64,000 bases of DNA from Rhabdophis nuchalis (Eukaryota; Chordata; Lepidosauria; Squamata; Natricidae). The first letter of the stretch is position 1; each line of letters starts with the position of its first letter. The stretch covers positions 118,546,610 to 118,610,609 of the forward strand of contig CM077647.1 in the NCBI GenBank assembly GCA_039707465.1. Direction: 5' to 3'. The notes under the pieces were generated by a model. The model was not told the DNA's origin. It did not search any database and saw nothing but the letters and a program-made list of their open reading frames with translations. The position numbers were made by a program, and so were the translations under genes. Positions 1 through 11,429 of the stretch are shown piece after piece.

Positions 1-124
1 GATGTGGTTGTATATTGCCGGGCTGTTCCATTCCAAAGCCTGTCTGATGCCCTGCTCCACCAGAAACCTGCAGAGATGTCATCGTTCAGTGAGCGGAAAG
101 CCAGGAAGCTGATCAAAGATTCAG
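1..124 (+). CDS. PLCD3: PLCD3 coding exon (partial at left edge)
   Basis: Reads in frame from base 1 ([11 protein letters not shown] to KLIKDS), the X/Y linker and start of the Y half. Donor g|GTATGG follows base 124, leaving one base of a Gly codon completed by the next exon. Confidence 0.85.
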
Positions 125-992
125 GTATGGGAGATTAATTTTTTTGGGATACCGAGGACATTACGATGTGTTGGCTTGCTTTGTGACTCAGTCTGGCTCA
201 GCTGGCAGCCTAAAGTACAATTTAGTCTTTTAAGGGTACAGTCAGAGGTGGTATTCAGCCGGTTCTCTCTGGTTTGGGCCAACCGGTAGTGGTGGCTGCG
301 GGAGAATCCATCCATACACCCCAACATAATGCATGAGCACTGCACATGCGCAATAGGTGGTACACATGTGCAGATGAGGCATGTGCAAGTGTAGCAACCA
401 TGCATGCGCAATCAACATTTGCAAACCTGTAGGGAAGGTAAGTGAATCCCACCACTGGGTACGGTATAATCAATATTATTGATTGTGATAAAAGTAGTGA
501 CAATGTTAGTTGTGTTCATACATAACACTAATTTGTAAACTCAAAGGCGCTTTTTCCAAAGGCAACTGGACTTTCTTTGTTTTTCCTTGAATATGTTTTA
601 CTTCTCATCCGGAAGTTTCTTGAATAAGAAGTGAAACATTCTGAAGGAAAAACAAAAAAAGTCCATTTGCCTTTTGAAAAAGCACCTTTGGGACAACCAT
701 GATCTGGGTGACTGAGAATCTCCATAGACTAACTTTTAATGTGGTTAATTTATTTCGGCTAGAGCATGAAATGGGAACTTACTTATTAAAGCTTTGTATA
801 GTGTCATAGGCTATTATATCTTGTTCATCATACTACAGTTCTTTAGGGGCAATCTTACAATAACATGATCTGTGAACCAGGGTTAAAAGTAGTGATTAAG
901 AGTATAGCTAACATATATCTTCTGTAATACACACACATACACACACACACTTTTGTAACCAATTTCATTGTAATTTTTACAATGACAACAAA

Positions 993-1038
<46 letters not shown>

Positions 1039-4000
1039 ATTATTATTATTATTAAAAGTTGTAGGAAGTAAGTCAACTTATTAACAAAAGTCATGATCTC
1101 TAGGTAGCCAGGTTTTAGAGAATGAAAAGGAATGCCAGAATATAATCTGCAATATTGTAATCTGCAATAAGATATCGCCAGTGCCCAAAAACATTATATC
1201 TGGCAGAACATGGATATGCTAGACTAATTGATTTATTCATGACCTTGTGTTCTAGCCAGTTGTAGTTGAGATTGGCATTCAAGTAGGCATCATTAAACCT
1301 CCACTCATTCAGCAACCACTTGAAGTTGTTCTTTTAATTTATTATTTGATTGATTTTAAAATAAGGACAAAAGAAATGAAAAAAAGAACAGAAAAATAAA
1401 AATATATACATTATCCAAAAACAAAGCAAAAAGTGAAGTAAAAAAAGCAAAGTAAAATATAACAAAGAGATGCAGTTATTATTGAAATACATGTACATTT
1501 CTAATACAATTCTATAACTATCCTTTTTACTACCTGCTGTGTTTTGTACAAATGAGTCCCATATTTCATTATATTTGTATACACTTGTAGACAATCTGCT
1601 CATAGGTGGCAAGTGCAATCAGGTCCTTAATCTATTGTGTAAAAAGGATTGTACATTTAACTTTCTGATGCTTCAATATTGGTATTTTGTCCATAGTAAG
1701 GGCATGGAGAACCCATTTGTGTTGTCCAGTTGTCAAATTCTAAGTATTAAGTATGTAATTCAGAATAATATTATTGCCTGAAAATGTTAGCTTTTGTCAA
1801 ACAGTTACATTTACATAGTTCACTACTTTCTTCCCAAAGCTTAGTAAGCAAAAGACTTACTAAGAAACATATATTTTAAAGAAACATTCTTCTTACTACA
1901 TCTTCAATAAAATGCTGACCTAGGCAGTCTGTTTCTTTACAGATGTAAAAGAGTCTAAGTATTATATTTTGTTGTTGTATAAGTTATAATTTAAGGTTCA
2001 TTGACAGTGGTGGTATAGAAGTTAAAACTCCATGTTTAAACAATATAGGAACCTCTAATTCTTTATTCTAGTCATTTCTTAGTATATAAATATCAAAATG
2101 ATTGATCTAAAGCTGGAAGCTTCTTTCTTTCTGCAGGAAACTTTTTTGTCCGATACAACACCCGGCACCTCAGCCGTATCTACCCACTGGGTCTGAAGAT
2201 GAACTCCTCCAACTACAATCCTCAGGAGATGTGGAATGTCGGCTGCCAGATTGGTAAGAACAAAGAGGAGTAATCCATGCCTTGCACTTTTTTCCTAGTC
2301 CCCCTTCTCTCTCCCACAGTTGCTCTCTCTGTTGGACTTGCTTTGATTTCACAATTTAATCATAGATTGGAGGAGTATTACCCACAACCCCAATATCTGA
2401 GTAGGAGAGATGGGTACTTCCCAGTAACTTGGAATTTTTAAACCTACCAGTTGTTATCCTTGTTTTACCCTGAAAAACTAAAGTGGCTTTGAAGAGAAGC
2501 AGGAAGTTGAGGATGAGCAGTCTGTAGAGAGCTCAGTCCATGACTGAGTGGCAGCTTACTCAGACTACAAAGGCAGATCAGAATTCTGTTTTTGTGGAAT
2601 TCTGTTCTCCTTGTGTTAACTAACCCCTTTGGCTCTATGGCAACAGCACTGCAGAATAGCAGAGACCAAGCCTAGAACCATATTATCGATCAACCAATGA
2701 GAATATCACGGATCACTTGGTGTATCTGGCATTGTTTAGATCTTTTCATGTTACTGTTTATTCGCTGGAAGAAGTTATCTTATGTAAAGAAAGAACATGG
2801 CCCATTGAGCCGAATAGGATGAGCGATGATTGTCAACTTGAGGTCACAGAGTTGAAGAAACTGACTCTGAGATTATTTGGATTTTAAGTAGATGCTTGGC
2901 TGTTGAGCTGTACACCTTTCCTAGAGATTTTAAAATAATGTGCAAAGCCAAAGTATTACCCTGTTTCCCTGAAAATAAGACCTCCCTGGATAATAAGCCA
3001 ATTGGACTTTTGAGCGCATGCACTAAAATAAGCCCTCCCCACAAAATAAACCCTTTCTGAAAATATTGCAACACAGCAGCAGCCACGAGGTGACAATGCT
3101 CGCTGCCTCCTGCATCACTAAAATAATAAGACCTCCCTGAAAATAAGGCCAAGAGCTTATTTTGGAGGGGAGGGGGCAAAAGAAAATAAGGCATCAGTCT
3201 TGACACAGCAAGGAAGTAAATGTTTTGTTCTATACTTTCTTTCAGCAGCTTAGATATATTTTGAATTAAATGTAACATGTATTTCTTAGAGCAAATTAAT
3301 AATCACAAATGAAGACAAATATGTGTCTCAGGATTAATAATAGCAATAGCACTTAGACTTATATACTGCTTCACAGTGCTTTACCCCTCACTTAGCAGTT
3401 TACAGAGATGTCATATTGGCACCCAACAATCAGGGTCCTCATTTTACTGACCTCGGAAGGATGGAAGGCTGAGTCAACCTTGAGCTAGTGAGACCCGAAA
3501 TGACCAAACTGTTGACAGTCGGTGATCAGAAGTAGCCTGCAGTACTGCATTCTAACCACTGCGCTATCGTGGCTCATTAATAATGCATTAATAGGAGGGA
3601 GTATACTGACCAGACATCCTTGTCTTTATACTTCCCAGATCTGCTCCTATTTTATTACTCACTAGCTGTACCCGGCCACGCGTTGCTGTGGCCCAGTCTG
3701 GTTAAATGGCCAACCAAACTATGTACACACAACCACCGTATAACCACCAACCTACCTACCTACTGTATTTTTTACTCTCTCCCTCTACCTACCTACCTAC
3801 TGTATATCTCCTCTCTATTCCTGTAAGTACCTACCTACCTACCTACTGTATTTTCTCCCTCTCTCTATCTCTCTACCTACCTACCTACTGTATTCTTCCC
3901 TCTCTCCCTCTACCTATCTACATATTGTATTTCTCTCTATATACCTGTACCTATCTACCTACCTACCTGCTGCATTCATCCCTCTTGTCTATCCCTGTAC

Positions 4001-7000
4001 CTACCTACCTACTGTATTTCTTCCCTTCTCCCACTATCTACCCACCTACCGTATTTCTCCCTCTCTCTATCCCCCTATCTACCTACCTACCTACCTACTG
4101 TATTTCTCCCTCTTTATCCACCTACCTACCTACCTACTATATTTATTCCTTTCTCCCTCTACCTACTTACCTACCTACTGTATTTCTCCCTCTCTATCTA
4201 TCCCATCTACTTATCTACCTACCTACCTACTGTATTTCTCCCTTTCTATATATTCTTCTACCTACCTACCTACCTACCGTATTTCTCCCTCTCTAGCTAT
4301 CCCTCTTCCTACCTACCTACCGTATTTCTCTCCCTCTATCTATCCCTCTACCTACCTACCTACCTACCTACTGTATTTCTTACTTTCTCCCTCTATCTAC
4401 CTACTTACCTACCTACGTACTGTATTTCTCCCTCTATCTATCCACCTACCTACCTACCTACCTACCTTCCTACTGTATTTCCCCCTCTCTATCCCTCTAC
4501 CTACCTACCTACTGTATTTCTTCCTTTCTCCCTCTGTCTACCTACCTACTTACTTTTTTCTCCCCCCCCTCTACCTCTCTCTATCCACCTTTGTGCCTCC
4601 TCACTGATGCTGCCGCTGTTCCTGCGGCTCCTGGCGCTTCTGCTGCCTCCCCACAGTTGGCCTGGCCCCCCTCCCTCCCTCTGGGCCGATGGTGGCAGCT
4701 ACTTGTGGCTTGGTGTGGCGCCGTGTCCGGTTTCTCCTGGGGGTTGGGGCAGGTTTCCACCTCCATGCCTCCTCGCTGATGCTGTTGTGGTGCCTGGTGC
4801 TTCTGCCGATGCCGCCTCGCCCTGCACCTCCCCGTGGCGGCAGCACCAGCAAGAAGAGATCGGTGGGCCGGTTGGGGGCAGGGCAGCCGCGGCGGCGAGG
4901 GCCCTGGGAGTGGCAGGCATGGCGGTGGCATTGGCAAGGAGGCGTGGAGGTAGAGGCTTCCCCCCCCCCCCGCCCCTAGGAGAGGCCGGACACAGCATCC
5001 TGTGGGGCTGGGAGGTGGCTGGGGCTGTTGGCTTAAGAAGGGGAGGGAGGGGGGCTGGGTTGGCTGTGGGGGGGGAAGGGGAGGTGACAGCATCGGCGAG
5101 GCTTCCCCCCCCCCGCCCTGCCCCCAGGAGTTGCCGGGCATGGCGTCCCATGAGGCTACCGGGTGGCTTTGGCCGTTGGCTTGGTCCAGGGAGGCGCATG
5201 TGCAGATTCCTGCATTGCCCTTGGCAATGCGCCGCCTCAAGGCCATTCACTGACGCAACAGTTGTGTGGGAGGAGTTATAGGGAGGTAAAAACCTGATTA
5301 GTGGGTACATTTTACATTTGTGTACCTTGCACATGACACACGTGTGCTAGCCACAAAATAAGTACGTTTGATATTATCGAAAGTCCTTGGGAACATTGTG
5401 TGAAAATTTGGTGTAAATCGGTCTAGTAGTTTTTGAGATTAGTGGCTTTGCACAAACTATTTTACATTTTTATTTATATAGATTATATATATATTTGTTT
5501 ATTTTGAAATTTTTATTTGCTGCCTATCTCATTGTGAGGCTATTATAGGGGGTAATTTACAGTAATAAAACAGAAGTGAATGAAAGGAGTGTAAACAGAA
5601 GTAAAACAATAGAACTCAGAAAATAAACAATGAAAATGGAACACAAGAATACACCAATATAATAATCAAAATGTTGGATGGATGGAAACAGGGAGCAAGG
5701 GTGGGAGATGGAGTCTGTCATCAATCCAGCAAGAACTCCCATATTTTGTTCCCCGGCCAACCAGAAGAGCCACGTCTTCAGGCACTTGCAGAAGGATAGG
5801 AGGGTGGGTGCAGATTTTACCTTAGAGGGTAAGATGTTCCAGAGAATGGGCACTGCAGCAGAGAAGGTTCTTCTTCTGGATCCTGACAAGAGCTTTTTTG
5901 ACTGATGGGATCCAAAATAAACCCTACCTGTTGGCATGAGTAGGATGGGCAACTAGGACAACTAGTGGTTCATCAGGTAGCTTAGAACTATGCTATTAAT
6001 AGCTCTAAAGGTCATAACCAGTACCTTGAACTGCACTTGGAAGCAGACCAGTAGCCAGTGAAATTTGTAGAGGTATAATATAGGCCATCCTAGGGACCCC
6101 AAAGACTGCTCTCGCTGCCACATTTTACAAAAGCTGTCTGTGCTGCTTAAGTTCTTTTTGAATGTGCCGGGAGATACAAAGTTTTATAAAACTGCACCAT
6201 GAAAATATTCCAGTTTTATGATCTGTTTAATCACTTTTCTTTCTATGGTCATATTTCAGTGGCACTGAATTTCCAAACACCGGGTTCTGAGATGGATTTG
6301 AATGATGGGCGCTTTTTGGTGAATGGCCGCTGTGGCTATGTGCTGAAACCTGCTTTCTTATGCAATAACCATAGTCATTTTGACCCCAAGGTTCCCATTC
6401 ATAGGAATGGGCAGCACCCTATTTCCCTCACCATCAAGGTATGGCAGAATGAAGGATGCCCAAATGTTCTTTGAATTGCTTGTTATATGCATTTAGGTGC
6501 CTATAAATGGAAAGTAGATGGAACAGCAGACTTAACAAGAAAATTATTGCATAAATCATATTGCTTGGCTTTAATGTCATAGCCATAATTAAATGTACTA
6601 TTTCCAGGTTCTATACAAACTGAAACACACATACCTTTAATACAAAAGACTTCTGTTTAAGAGCCAAGCATAAAGGGAAATATTTTTATTGTCCAGGAAA
6701 TATTTTTATTGTAAAGAATTGTTATTAATAGAATTTTGGAGGGAATACCCAGATGATGCTACATTTTACTTATAACAATCATTCTCTACTTTATTATGAT
6801 TTTGAACTAGTACATAGATCTGCCTTTAGGAGCCTAAAGCAGCATGTGTGGATCTTTACTTCCCTCATTGTATCTCATAACTCTGTAACATAGTTTGATT
6901 GTAAGATATTTAAGATGCAGTGGTGGGTTTCAAATTTTTTAGAACCTACTCTGTAGGTATGGCCTATTTTGTGGCCGTGGCTTGGCAGTCATGTGACAAG

Positions 7001-9872
7001 GTGGGAGTGGCCATCTTTTAAAATGTGGTGAAACTCATTTAACAACGCTCTTGCTTAGCAACCAAAATTTTGGACTCAATTGTGATGATAAATTCCTTCC
7101 TTCCTTCCTTCCCTTCCCTTCCCTTCCCTTTCCTTTCCTTTCGTTCCTGTTGGGTCACTGGCAGCGGCAGGCCAGATTTACTTCCAGGTACGCCGGTGGA
7201 ACCCCCTCTCACCGGTTCTCTAAATTTCACCAACCGGTTCTCGCGAGTAGGTGCGAGCCTGCAGAAACCCACCACTGTTAAGATGTTAAATTTTTTCTTC
7301 TCCCCAAAGACAAGAAAGAACTTTGCTAAAAGAGAAAAGACCAAATAGTTAAACAATGTTTTTTTTAAAATAAATATCCCTGAGAACTGCAAGTATCCTG
7401 GGTTTCTAACTCTTAGGCTGCAGTTATTTCAAACTAGTTTGACCAATATCCACTGAAATCTCAAGTGCTGGAAAAAGGATTAAACAAGTTTTACTGTAGT
7501 TGGTGTCAGACTTCAATGTTTCTGAGGGAATATATGTTACCATGCAGTCCAAATTTACATATTAAATCATGGAAAATAGCTTTGCATCATTTTCAGACAG
7601 TGCAGTCCATTATTTTTCTTGGAAGACATTAGTCCCTGGATACAGAATTTTAATTTGATGATAGCAGTGAACAAATAGCCCTGAATAAGGTCGGCGGATG
7701 AGGTTTCTGTACTTTCATTAGCTGTATTGACGCAGGTATTGTGGCAGGTATGTAGTTTTGCAAGGGCCCCTTCTGCCAAAATTCTCTTTTCTACTGAACA
7801 ATTATAAGTGTAGGAACCCTCTCCCTTTTCTGTTTGTTTGCATTTGGTCATTTTTAACCAAATTAAATCAATGGAAATTAATTCTGATTTTAGGATTGTA
7901 CCAATTAATATATTCAGCCAATTTTGTGTACATTATTTGTTGGTTTTTAAGACCAGCAAGAGTGCAGAAATGATTATTATGATTTCTCCTTTCAGGTGAT
8001 TACGGCTCAGCAACTTCCCAAACTAAATAAAGAGAAGAGTTCTTCCATTGTTGATCCTTTTGTACGGATTGAGATTCATGGAATTCCTGCAGACTGCTGC
8101 AAGAAACAAACCGAGTACCGGTTAAATAATGGTGAGACAAAGCCTAGGAATGAAAGCAATACGGAAAAGCAAGGGTAGAGAATTATTGATGGTACTGGAT
8201 CCACCCAGCATGATGAATAGCCATGAATTGTGCATATTTAGTTCATCAGCATTTAATGGACTCTGATATCCTTCCCCCACCTATTGAAACAAAGGCGAAA
8301 CAAAGCCAGAGTTTAAAGAAAGTTCTTAATATTTCCACATAAAAAGGAAACATGAGTAGCAAGTCTGAAGAAGTCCTTTGGACATGCTTTTTGCTTTTGA
8401 CTTTTATCAGTGAAACAACTTAACCAACAGAGGGTTGGTGTAAGAAGCTGGCTTATTCTGAGTTGGTTTAGCCAAACAAATGTTTTTGCCATGCTTTCCT
8501 CCTATGCTCCCTGCTCTGAAAACCCTGGGTTATCTTCATGGAAAGTTTTGTGCTGACCTAATGTGCAAAGCACTTTTTCTATGCAGGAAGACCTAAAGCT
8601 GTCTCCAAATTTTTAGTGAGTTGACATTATGATAGTATTGTGAGGACATACTCCCAGCAAGAAGTGGAGCAAGCTTCTTTGTGTTGGGATAACAAAATTG
8701 TGTGGGTCTTTCAGATTCTTGGTTCATCCTTTTCCTTTCAACAGAATTAGGAGGTGAATGTTTAGCCCGGTACAGGATAAGGCAACATCTTGTATCCACC
8801 CAATGCAGTAGTTGCATTTATTAAAATGACATTATCTGTTGAATGCAAACATTTTGTCAAAAACAAATTATATTTGAACTTGAAAATTTATAAATAAGAG
8901 TATGAAGAGGAGAAAAAAAAGGTCAAATTCAAAAGTCTGAAAAAAACAACTTTCTGAAAATTTGCTAGATTTAAAGCAATTCTTAGGACTATAGGTTATA
9001 CTGGAATCTGGCTTTAACAAAGGATCTCCATACAATTTCTCTCTTGAAATTCTACTTCTTGGATTTTCCCTCTGCAGGATTCAACCCATGTTGGAATGAG
9101 ACATTGATGTTTCAGATACAAGTTCCAGACCTGGCACTGGTGCGCTTTGTAGTAGAGGATTATGATACAACTTCCTCCAATGACTTTGTTGGGCAGTTTA
9201 CATTGCCATTGCCCAGCATTAGGGAAGGTGAGTGTTTTTCTTACAGAATCAAGAAAGCTTGAGTAGGGGTGTTGTGCACTCTCTAGAAGAGCCTGATGGT
9301 AAACTGCCAAGAAGTTGCAAAAATTCTATATAATTTTAGATTAGTTGGTTTTATGTCTGATGTAGTGGACTTTTGATCTGTTGAATTGATCTACTATGGT
9401 AAAATACCAGCCCTGATGGGCTCTACATAGAAGTTTGCCTGTAGAACAAGTTCCTTAAGGGAATTTAAACAATGGTACAAAGCCAGATGCTTCAAAGAAA
9501 TTTTCAGTATTAAACCATTCCAACAATTATGTTTCAGATATTTTAGGATCAGAAGCTGCAGAATTTGCAAATTGCTACATTTGGTGTGACTCCCAGAAAC
9601 ATCAGATTGCAGATTTTATTTAGATTATTCTGTGATTTAAATTCTCAGAACTGGCTATGAGCTACATGATGATAAAATAATGAGTATATATAATAGAAAA
9701 GGTGATGTAGAAGAAATAAATGCTACTTAGTGAGCACCATAGACTCATACTCAGAGAAGATCTTTCTGTAATTTTCTCTTCAGGCTACCGGCATATCCAT
9801 TTGCTTTCCAGGGATGGTACGTCCCTATCTCCAGCTACACTTTTTGTACATGTTAGATGCAGGAAGATGTGA
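1..9872 (+). CDS. PLCD3: Phosphoinositide phospholipase C delta (PLCD3), 3' part: six coding exons
   Basis: PLC-delta enzymes cleave PIP2 into IP3 and diacylglycerol at the membrane in a calcium-dependent way. Coding exons seen: 1-124, 2137-2253, 6260-6438, 7996-8131, 9078-9227 and 9784-9872, all joined in frame by GT-AG junctions, ending at TGA 9870-9872. The first three encode the end of the X/Y linker and the catalytic Y half ([15 protein letters not shown], then [20 protein letters not shown], then GYVLKPAF). The rest encode a type-II C2 domain with calcium-loop acidic residues ([28 protein letters not shown]) and the usual end (GYRHIHLLS). The very C-terminus reads VRCRKM after ATLFVH, which looks unlike the tail I expect for the family. 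The PH, EF-hand and X regions lie left of the window. Delta class is clear from sequence; PLCD3 rather than PLCD1 or PLCD4 rests mainly on the neighbours NMT1 and DCAKD. Confidence 0.82.
243..457. mobile_element. hAT-type MITE (family A)
   Basis: The 215-bp element starts CAGAGGTGGTATTC and ends GAATCCCACCACTG, imperfect terminal inverted repeats. Flanks are 8-bp near-duplicates GGTACAGT (235-242) and GGTACGGT (458-465). The 8-bp duplication is the hAT hallmark. Same termini as the element at 6918. In a PLCD3 intron. Confidence 0.75.
541..693. repeat. Fold-back (palindromic) interspersed repeat
   Basis: Arms 541-606 and 627-693 are near-perfect reverse complements around a 20-bp spacer, for example GGCAACTGGACTTTCTTTG against AAAAAAAGTCCATTTGCC. 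It would form a hairpin of about 65 bp in single-stranded form. The flank (ACAACCATGATCTGGGTGAC) looks like a familiar vertebrate interspersed repeat, but I cannot name the family. Confidence 0.65.
929..951. repeat. (CA)n microsatellite
   Basis: Interrupted CA dinucleotide run inside a PLCD3 intron. Confidence 0.9.
992..1055. repeat. (ATG)n then (ATT)n microsatellite
   Basis: About 14 ATG units pass into five ATT units, a compound trinucleotide repeat in a PLCD3 intron. Confidence 0.95.
2137..2253 (+). CDS. PLCD3: PLCD3 coding exon, catalytic Y domain
   Basis: Acceptor ctgcag|GAAAC and donor attG|GTAAGA. Encodes [18 protein letters not shown] through EMWNVGCQI, one of the most conserved PLC segments. 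Confidence 0.9.
2959..3190 (-). mobile_element. Mariner-like MITE, family B, one end missing
   Basis: Begins after TA (2957-2958) with CCCTGTTTCCCTGAAAATAA and aligns in inverted orientation with the complete copy at 42767-43020. The distal terminal repeat is absent: the match stops at AAAATAAG (3190). Lies in a PLCD3 intron. Confidence 0.65.
3342..3575 (-). mobile_element. tRNA-derived SINE (squamate type)
   Basis: Minus-strand copy with a tRNA-like head (GGTTAGAATGCAGTACTGCA on minus) and a tail of GCTATTGCTATTATT type. Flanked by 9-bp duplications ATTAATAAT at 3333-3341 and 3576-3584. Same family as 63119-63746. Confidence 0.85.
3755..4590. repeat. TACC-rich higher-order minisatellite, about 18 units
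   Basis: Runs of CTAC/CTAT alternate with TACTGTATTTCTCCCTCTC at a spacing of roughly 35-50 bp. The same compound unit occurs at 10855-11362. Confidence 0.9.
4590..5260. repeat. GC-rich degenerate repeat block
   Basis: Related phrases recur (GATGCTGCCGCTGTTCCTGC / GATGCTGTTGTGGTGCCTGG; GAGGCTTCCCCCCC twice), suggesting old tandem duplication. CpG-rich composition makes it look like an island, but nothing indicates a promoter. Confidence 0.5.
5488..6172 (-). mobile_element. Old L2-like LINE 3' fragment
   Basis: The minus strand encodes remnants such as [20 protein letters not shown] and [13 protein letters not shown], matching the L2 C-terminus seen at 55470 and 60283 ([22 protein letters not shown]). 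Strongly diverged, so an older insertion. Confidence 0.7.
6260..6438 (+). CDS. PLCD3: PLCD3 coding exon, end of Y domain and Y/C2 linker
   Basis: Acceptor tttcag|TGGCAC and donor AAG|GTATGG. Encodes [17 protein letters not shown], then GYVLKPAFL, then HPISLTIK. Frame is preserved on both sides. Confidence 0.9.
6918..7277. mobile_element. hAT-type MITE (family A) with inner mariner-like piece and TTCC tract
   Basis: Termini CAGTGGTGGGTTTC and GAAACCCACCACTG are perfect inverted repeats, flanked by exact 8-bp duplications TTAAGATG (6910-6917 and 7278-7285). Inside, 7025-7085 resembles the end of the Tigger-like family (CATTTAACAACGCTCTTGCT), followed by (TTCC)n at 7093-7143. Confidence 0.9.
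7093..7143. repeat. (TTCC)n / (TTCCC)n microsatellite
   Basis: Pure pyrimidine tract inside the hAT MITE. Confidence 0.95.
7996..8131 (+). CDS. PLCD3: PLCD3 coding exon, start of C2 domain
   Basis: Acceptor tttcag|GTGATT and donor aatG|GTGAGA. Encodes [27 protein letters not shown] and [11 protein letters not shown], the first C2 strands and first calcium-loop Asp. Confidence 0.9.
9078..9227 (+). CDS. PLCD3: PLCD3 coding exon, middle of C2 domain
   Basis: Acceptor ctgcag|GATTC and donor gaaG|GTGAGT. Encodes [18 protein letters not shown] and [20 protein letters not shown] with the second acidic calcium loop. Confidence 0.9.
9784..9872 (+). CDS. PLCD3: PLCD3 terminal coding exon with stop
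   Basis: Acceptor cttcag|GCTACC. Encodes [12 protein letters not shown] and [12 protein letters not shown] and stops at TGA 9870-9872. The last six residues diverge from the usual end, so a further spliced tail cannot be fully excluded, but the in-frame stop is the simplest reading. Confidence 0.82.
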
Positions 9873-10254
9873 AAGCTATAGTAAAGGTTCGATTTTGAAA
9901 ATGTGAAAGTGGATTGAGAAGGTCCAATCATCCCTCAGAAGAATGGATGAATAGCTGTGCTAATTCTGGATGCCACCTGCTGTTAAATGAAGTGAGGTCG
10001 GAGCCACAGAGAAGTGTCTCAGCCAGAAGAACCAGGCTGAGAGAACAGCATGATGTCAATCCTCACTTAAATATTCAGGCTATTTTATTAGAGTCAGAAT
10101 TTAAGATTCTTTGTGTAGTTGAAGCTAAAAGCTATGTAACCAAAAGACTCCTAGAATGCTTTCCCATTTTTTCTGACTAAATATTCCATCTTATTCTGTT
10201 CTTTGCAGTGGCCTGCAAAAGATACACACTGGGAATAGGGAATTTTTTGTATTA

Positions 10255-11427
10255 CCGTATTTTTCAGAGTATAAGACGCACCTTTTTTCCTAAAGAGGCT
10301 GAAAATCTGGGTGCGTCTTATACATTGAATACAGCATTTTTTTGCCTCCTGAAACCCTGTCCCTTCACCAAAATGGCCGCACGCATACCCTTATGGAGGC
10401 TTCCAGAGAGCTCCTGGGAGCTGGGGAGGGCAGAAATGAACAAAAAACAGGGCGTTTTTGACCCCCCAGCCCCCAGCAGCAGTCTCTAAACCTCCATAAT
10501 GCATGCTACTTTTTGACCAAAAAACGGCCCGTTTTCATGAAAAAAACAGGCCATTTTTCCTCATTTTGCCCCCACCCCACCCCCAGGAGCACTCTGCAAG
10601 CCCCACCAAAGCTGTTCATGCCTTTTATTTGAAAAAAAACCTGGACCCATTTTTGCAAGAAACAGGCCGTTTGGGGGAGGTGCACAGTGCACAGTGTAAA
10701 AAGGGTCCCCCCCCCCCTTTCGGAAAGCTGTTTACTTACGAGTGATTGATGAGAATTACATTGGTCAAGTACTGTGCCTGCAGAAACAAAGATTTGTTCT
10801 AAAGGTGGCCAGTGATTTCCTTCTCCAGCACATGGGTAAATACACCTGGAAACATCTACCTACCTACCTGCCTACTCTTTCTCTCCCTACCTATCTACTG
10901 TATTTCTCTCTATTTTTCTCTCTCTATCCCTCTACCTACTTATCTACACTCTCTCACTCCCTACCTACTGTATTTCTCACTCCCCTCTACCTACTCTTCC
11001 CTACCTGTATTTCTCTCTATTTCTCTCTATCCCTCTCCCTATCTACACACTCTCTCCCTACCTACTTACTGTATTTCTCCCCCCCCTCTACCTACTCTTT
11101 CTCCCTCTACCTGTATTTCTCTTTCTCTATCCCTCTACCTAGTTATCTATCTACATACACTTACCTACCTACTTATTTCTCTTTCTCTCCCTATCCCTTT
11201 ACCTACCTACCTAACTACACAGCCTCCCTCCCTCCCTACTTACTGTATTTCTCTCCTCCCCTCTACCTACCTACCTACCTACCTACACACACACTCTCTC
11301 TCCCTACCTACCTACTGTATTTCTCTCTCTTTCTCTCCATCTCTATCCCTCTACCTACCTACCTACTTTTTTAAAAAAAAAAAGCCTTTTCAAAACCTGG
11401 GTGCGTCTTATATTCTGAAAAATACGG
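10255..11427. mobile_element. Tc1/mariner-like non-autonomous element
   Basis: Ends are inverted repeats (CCGTATTTTTCAGAGTATAA at the left; its complement TCTGAAAAATACGG at the right, with GTGCGTCTTAT inside), flanked by TA on both sides (10253-10254, 11428-11429). The interior has G/C homopolymers and a TACC minisatellite at 10855-11362. No transposase recognised. Confidence 0.8.
10855..11362. repeat. TACC-rich minisatellite (second tract)
   Basis: Same CTAC runs with TACTGTATTTCTC spacers as at 3755-4590, here inside the TA-flanked element. Confidence 0.9.
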
Positions 11428-11429
11428 TA

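Larger units (their letters stand above)
3663..5480 (+). mobile_element. Unassigned interspersed element carrying a TACC minisatellite
   Basis: Starts near CTAGCTGTACCCGGCCACGC and ends near AAATTTGGTGTAAATCGGTC...TATATAGAT, edges that look like a widespread animal repeat whose family I cannot name. The middle consists of the minisatellite at 3755-4590 and a GC-rich block at 4590-5260 with degenerate internal repeats. Open frames through it come from the repeats and are not genes. Confidence 0.45.

Noticed and set aside
855..1094. Minus-strand frame with a long isoleucine run
   Set aside because: Direct translation of the ATG/ATT microsatellite.
3706..4296. Long open frame rich in Y, L, P, T and S over the TACC tract
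   Set aside because: The repeat unit lacks stop codons in these frames; the translated pattern is simply the minisatellite. The same holds at 10742-11522.
3755..4590. Regularly spaced repeats considered as a CRISPR-like array
   Set aside because: Units are degenerate, the spacers are themselves repeats, and the genome is vertebrate.
4581..5334. Overlapping open frames of 200+ codons on both strands
   Set aside because: GC-rich repetitive DNA gives stop-poor frames on all strands; no domain, no splice context, low-complexity P/A/G composition.
10208..10489. Open frame after PLCD3 as an additional 3' exon
   Set aside because: It spans the end of the TA-flanked element and PLCD3 already stops at 9872; no conserved residues.
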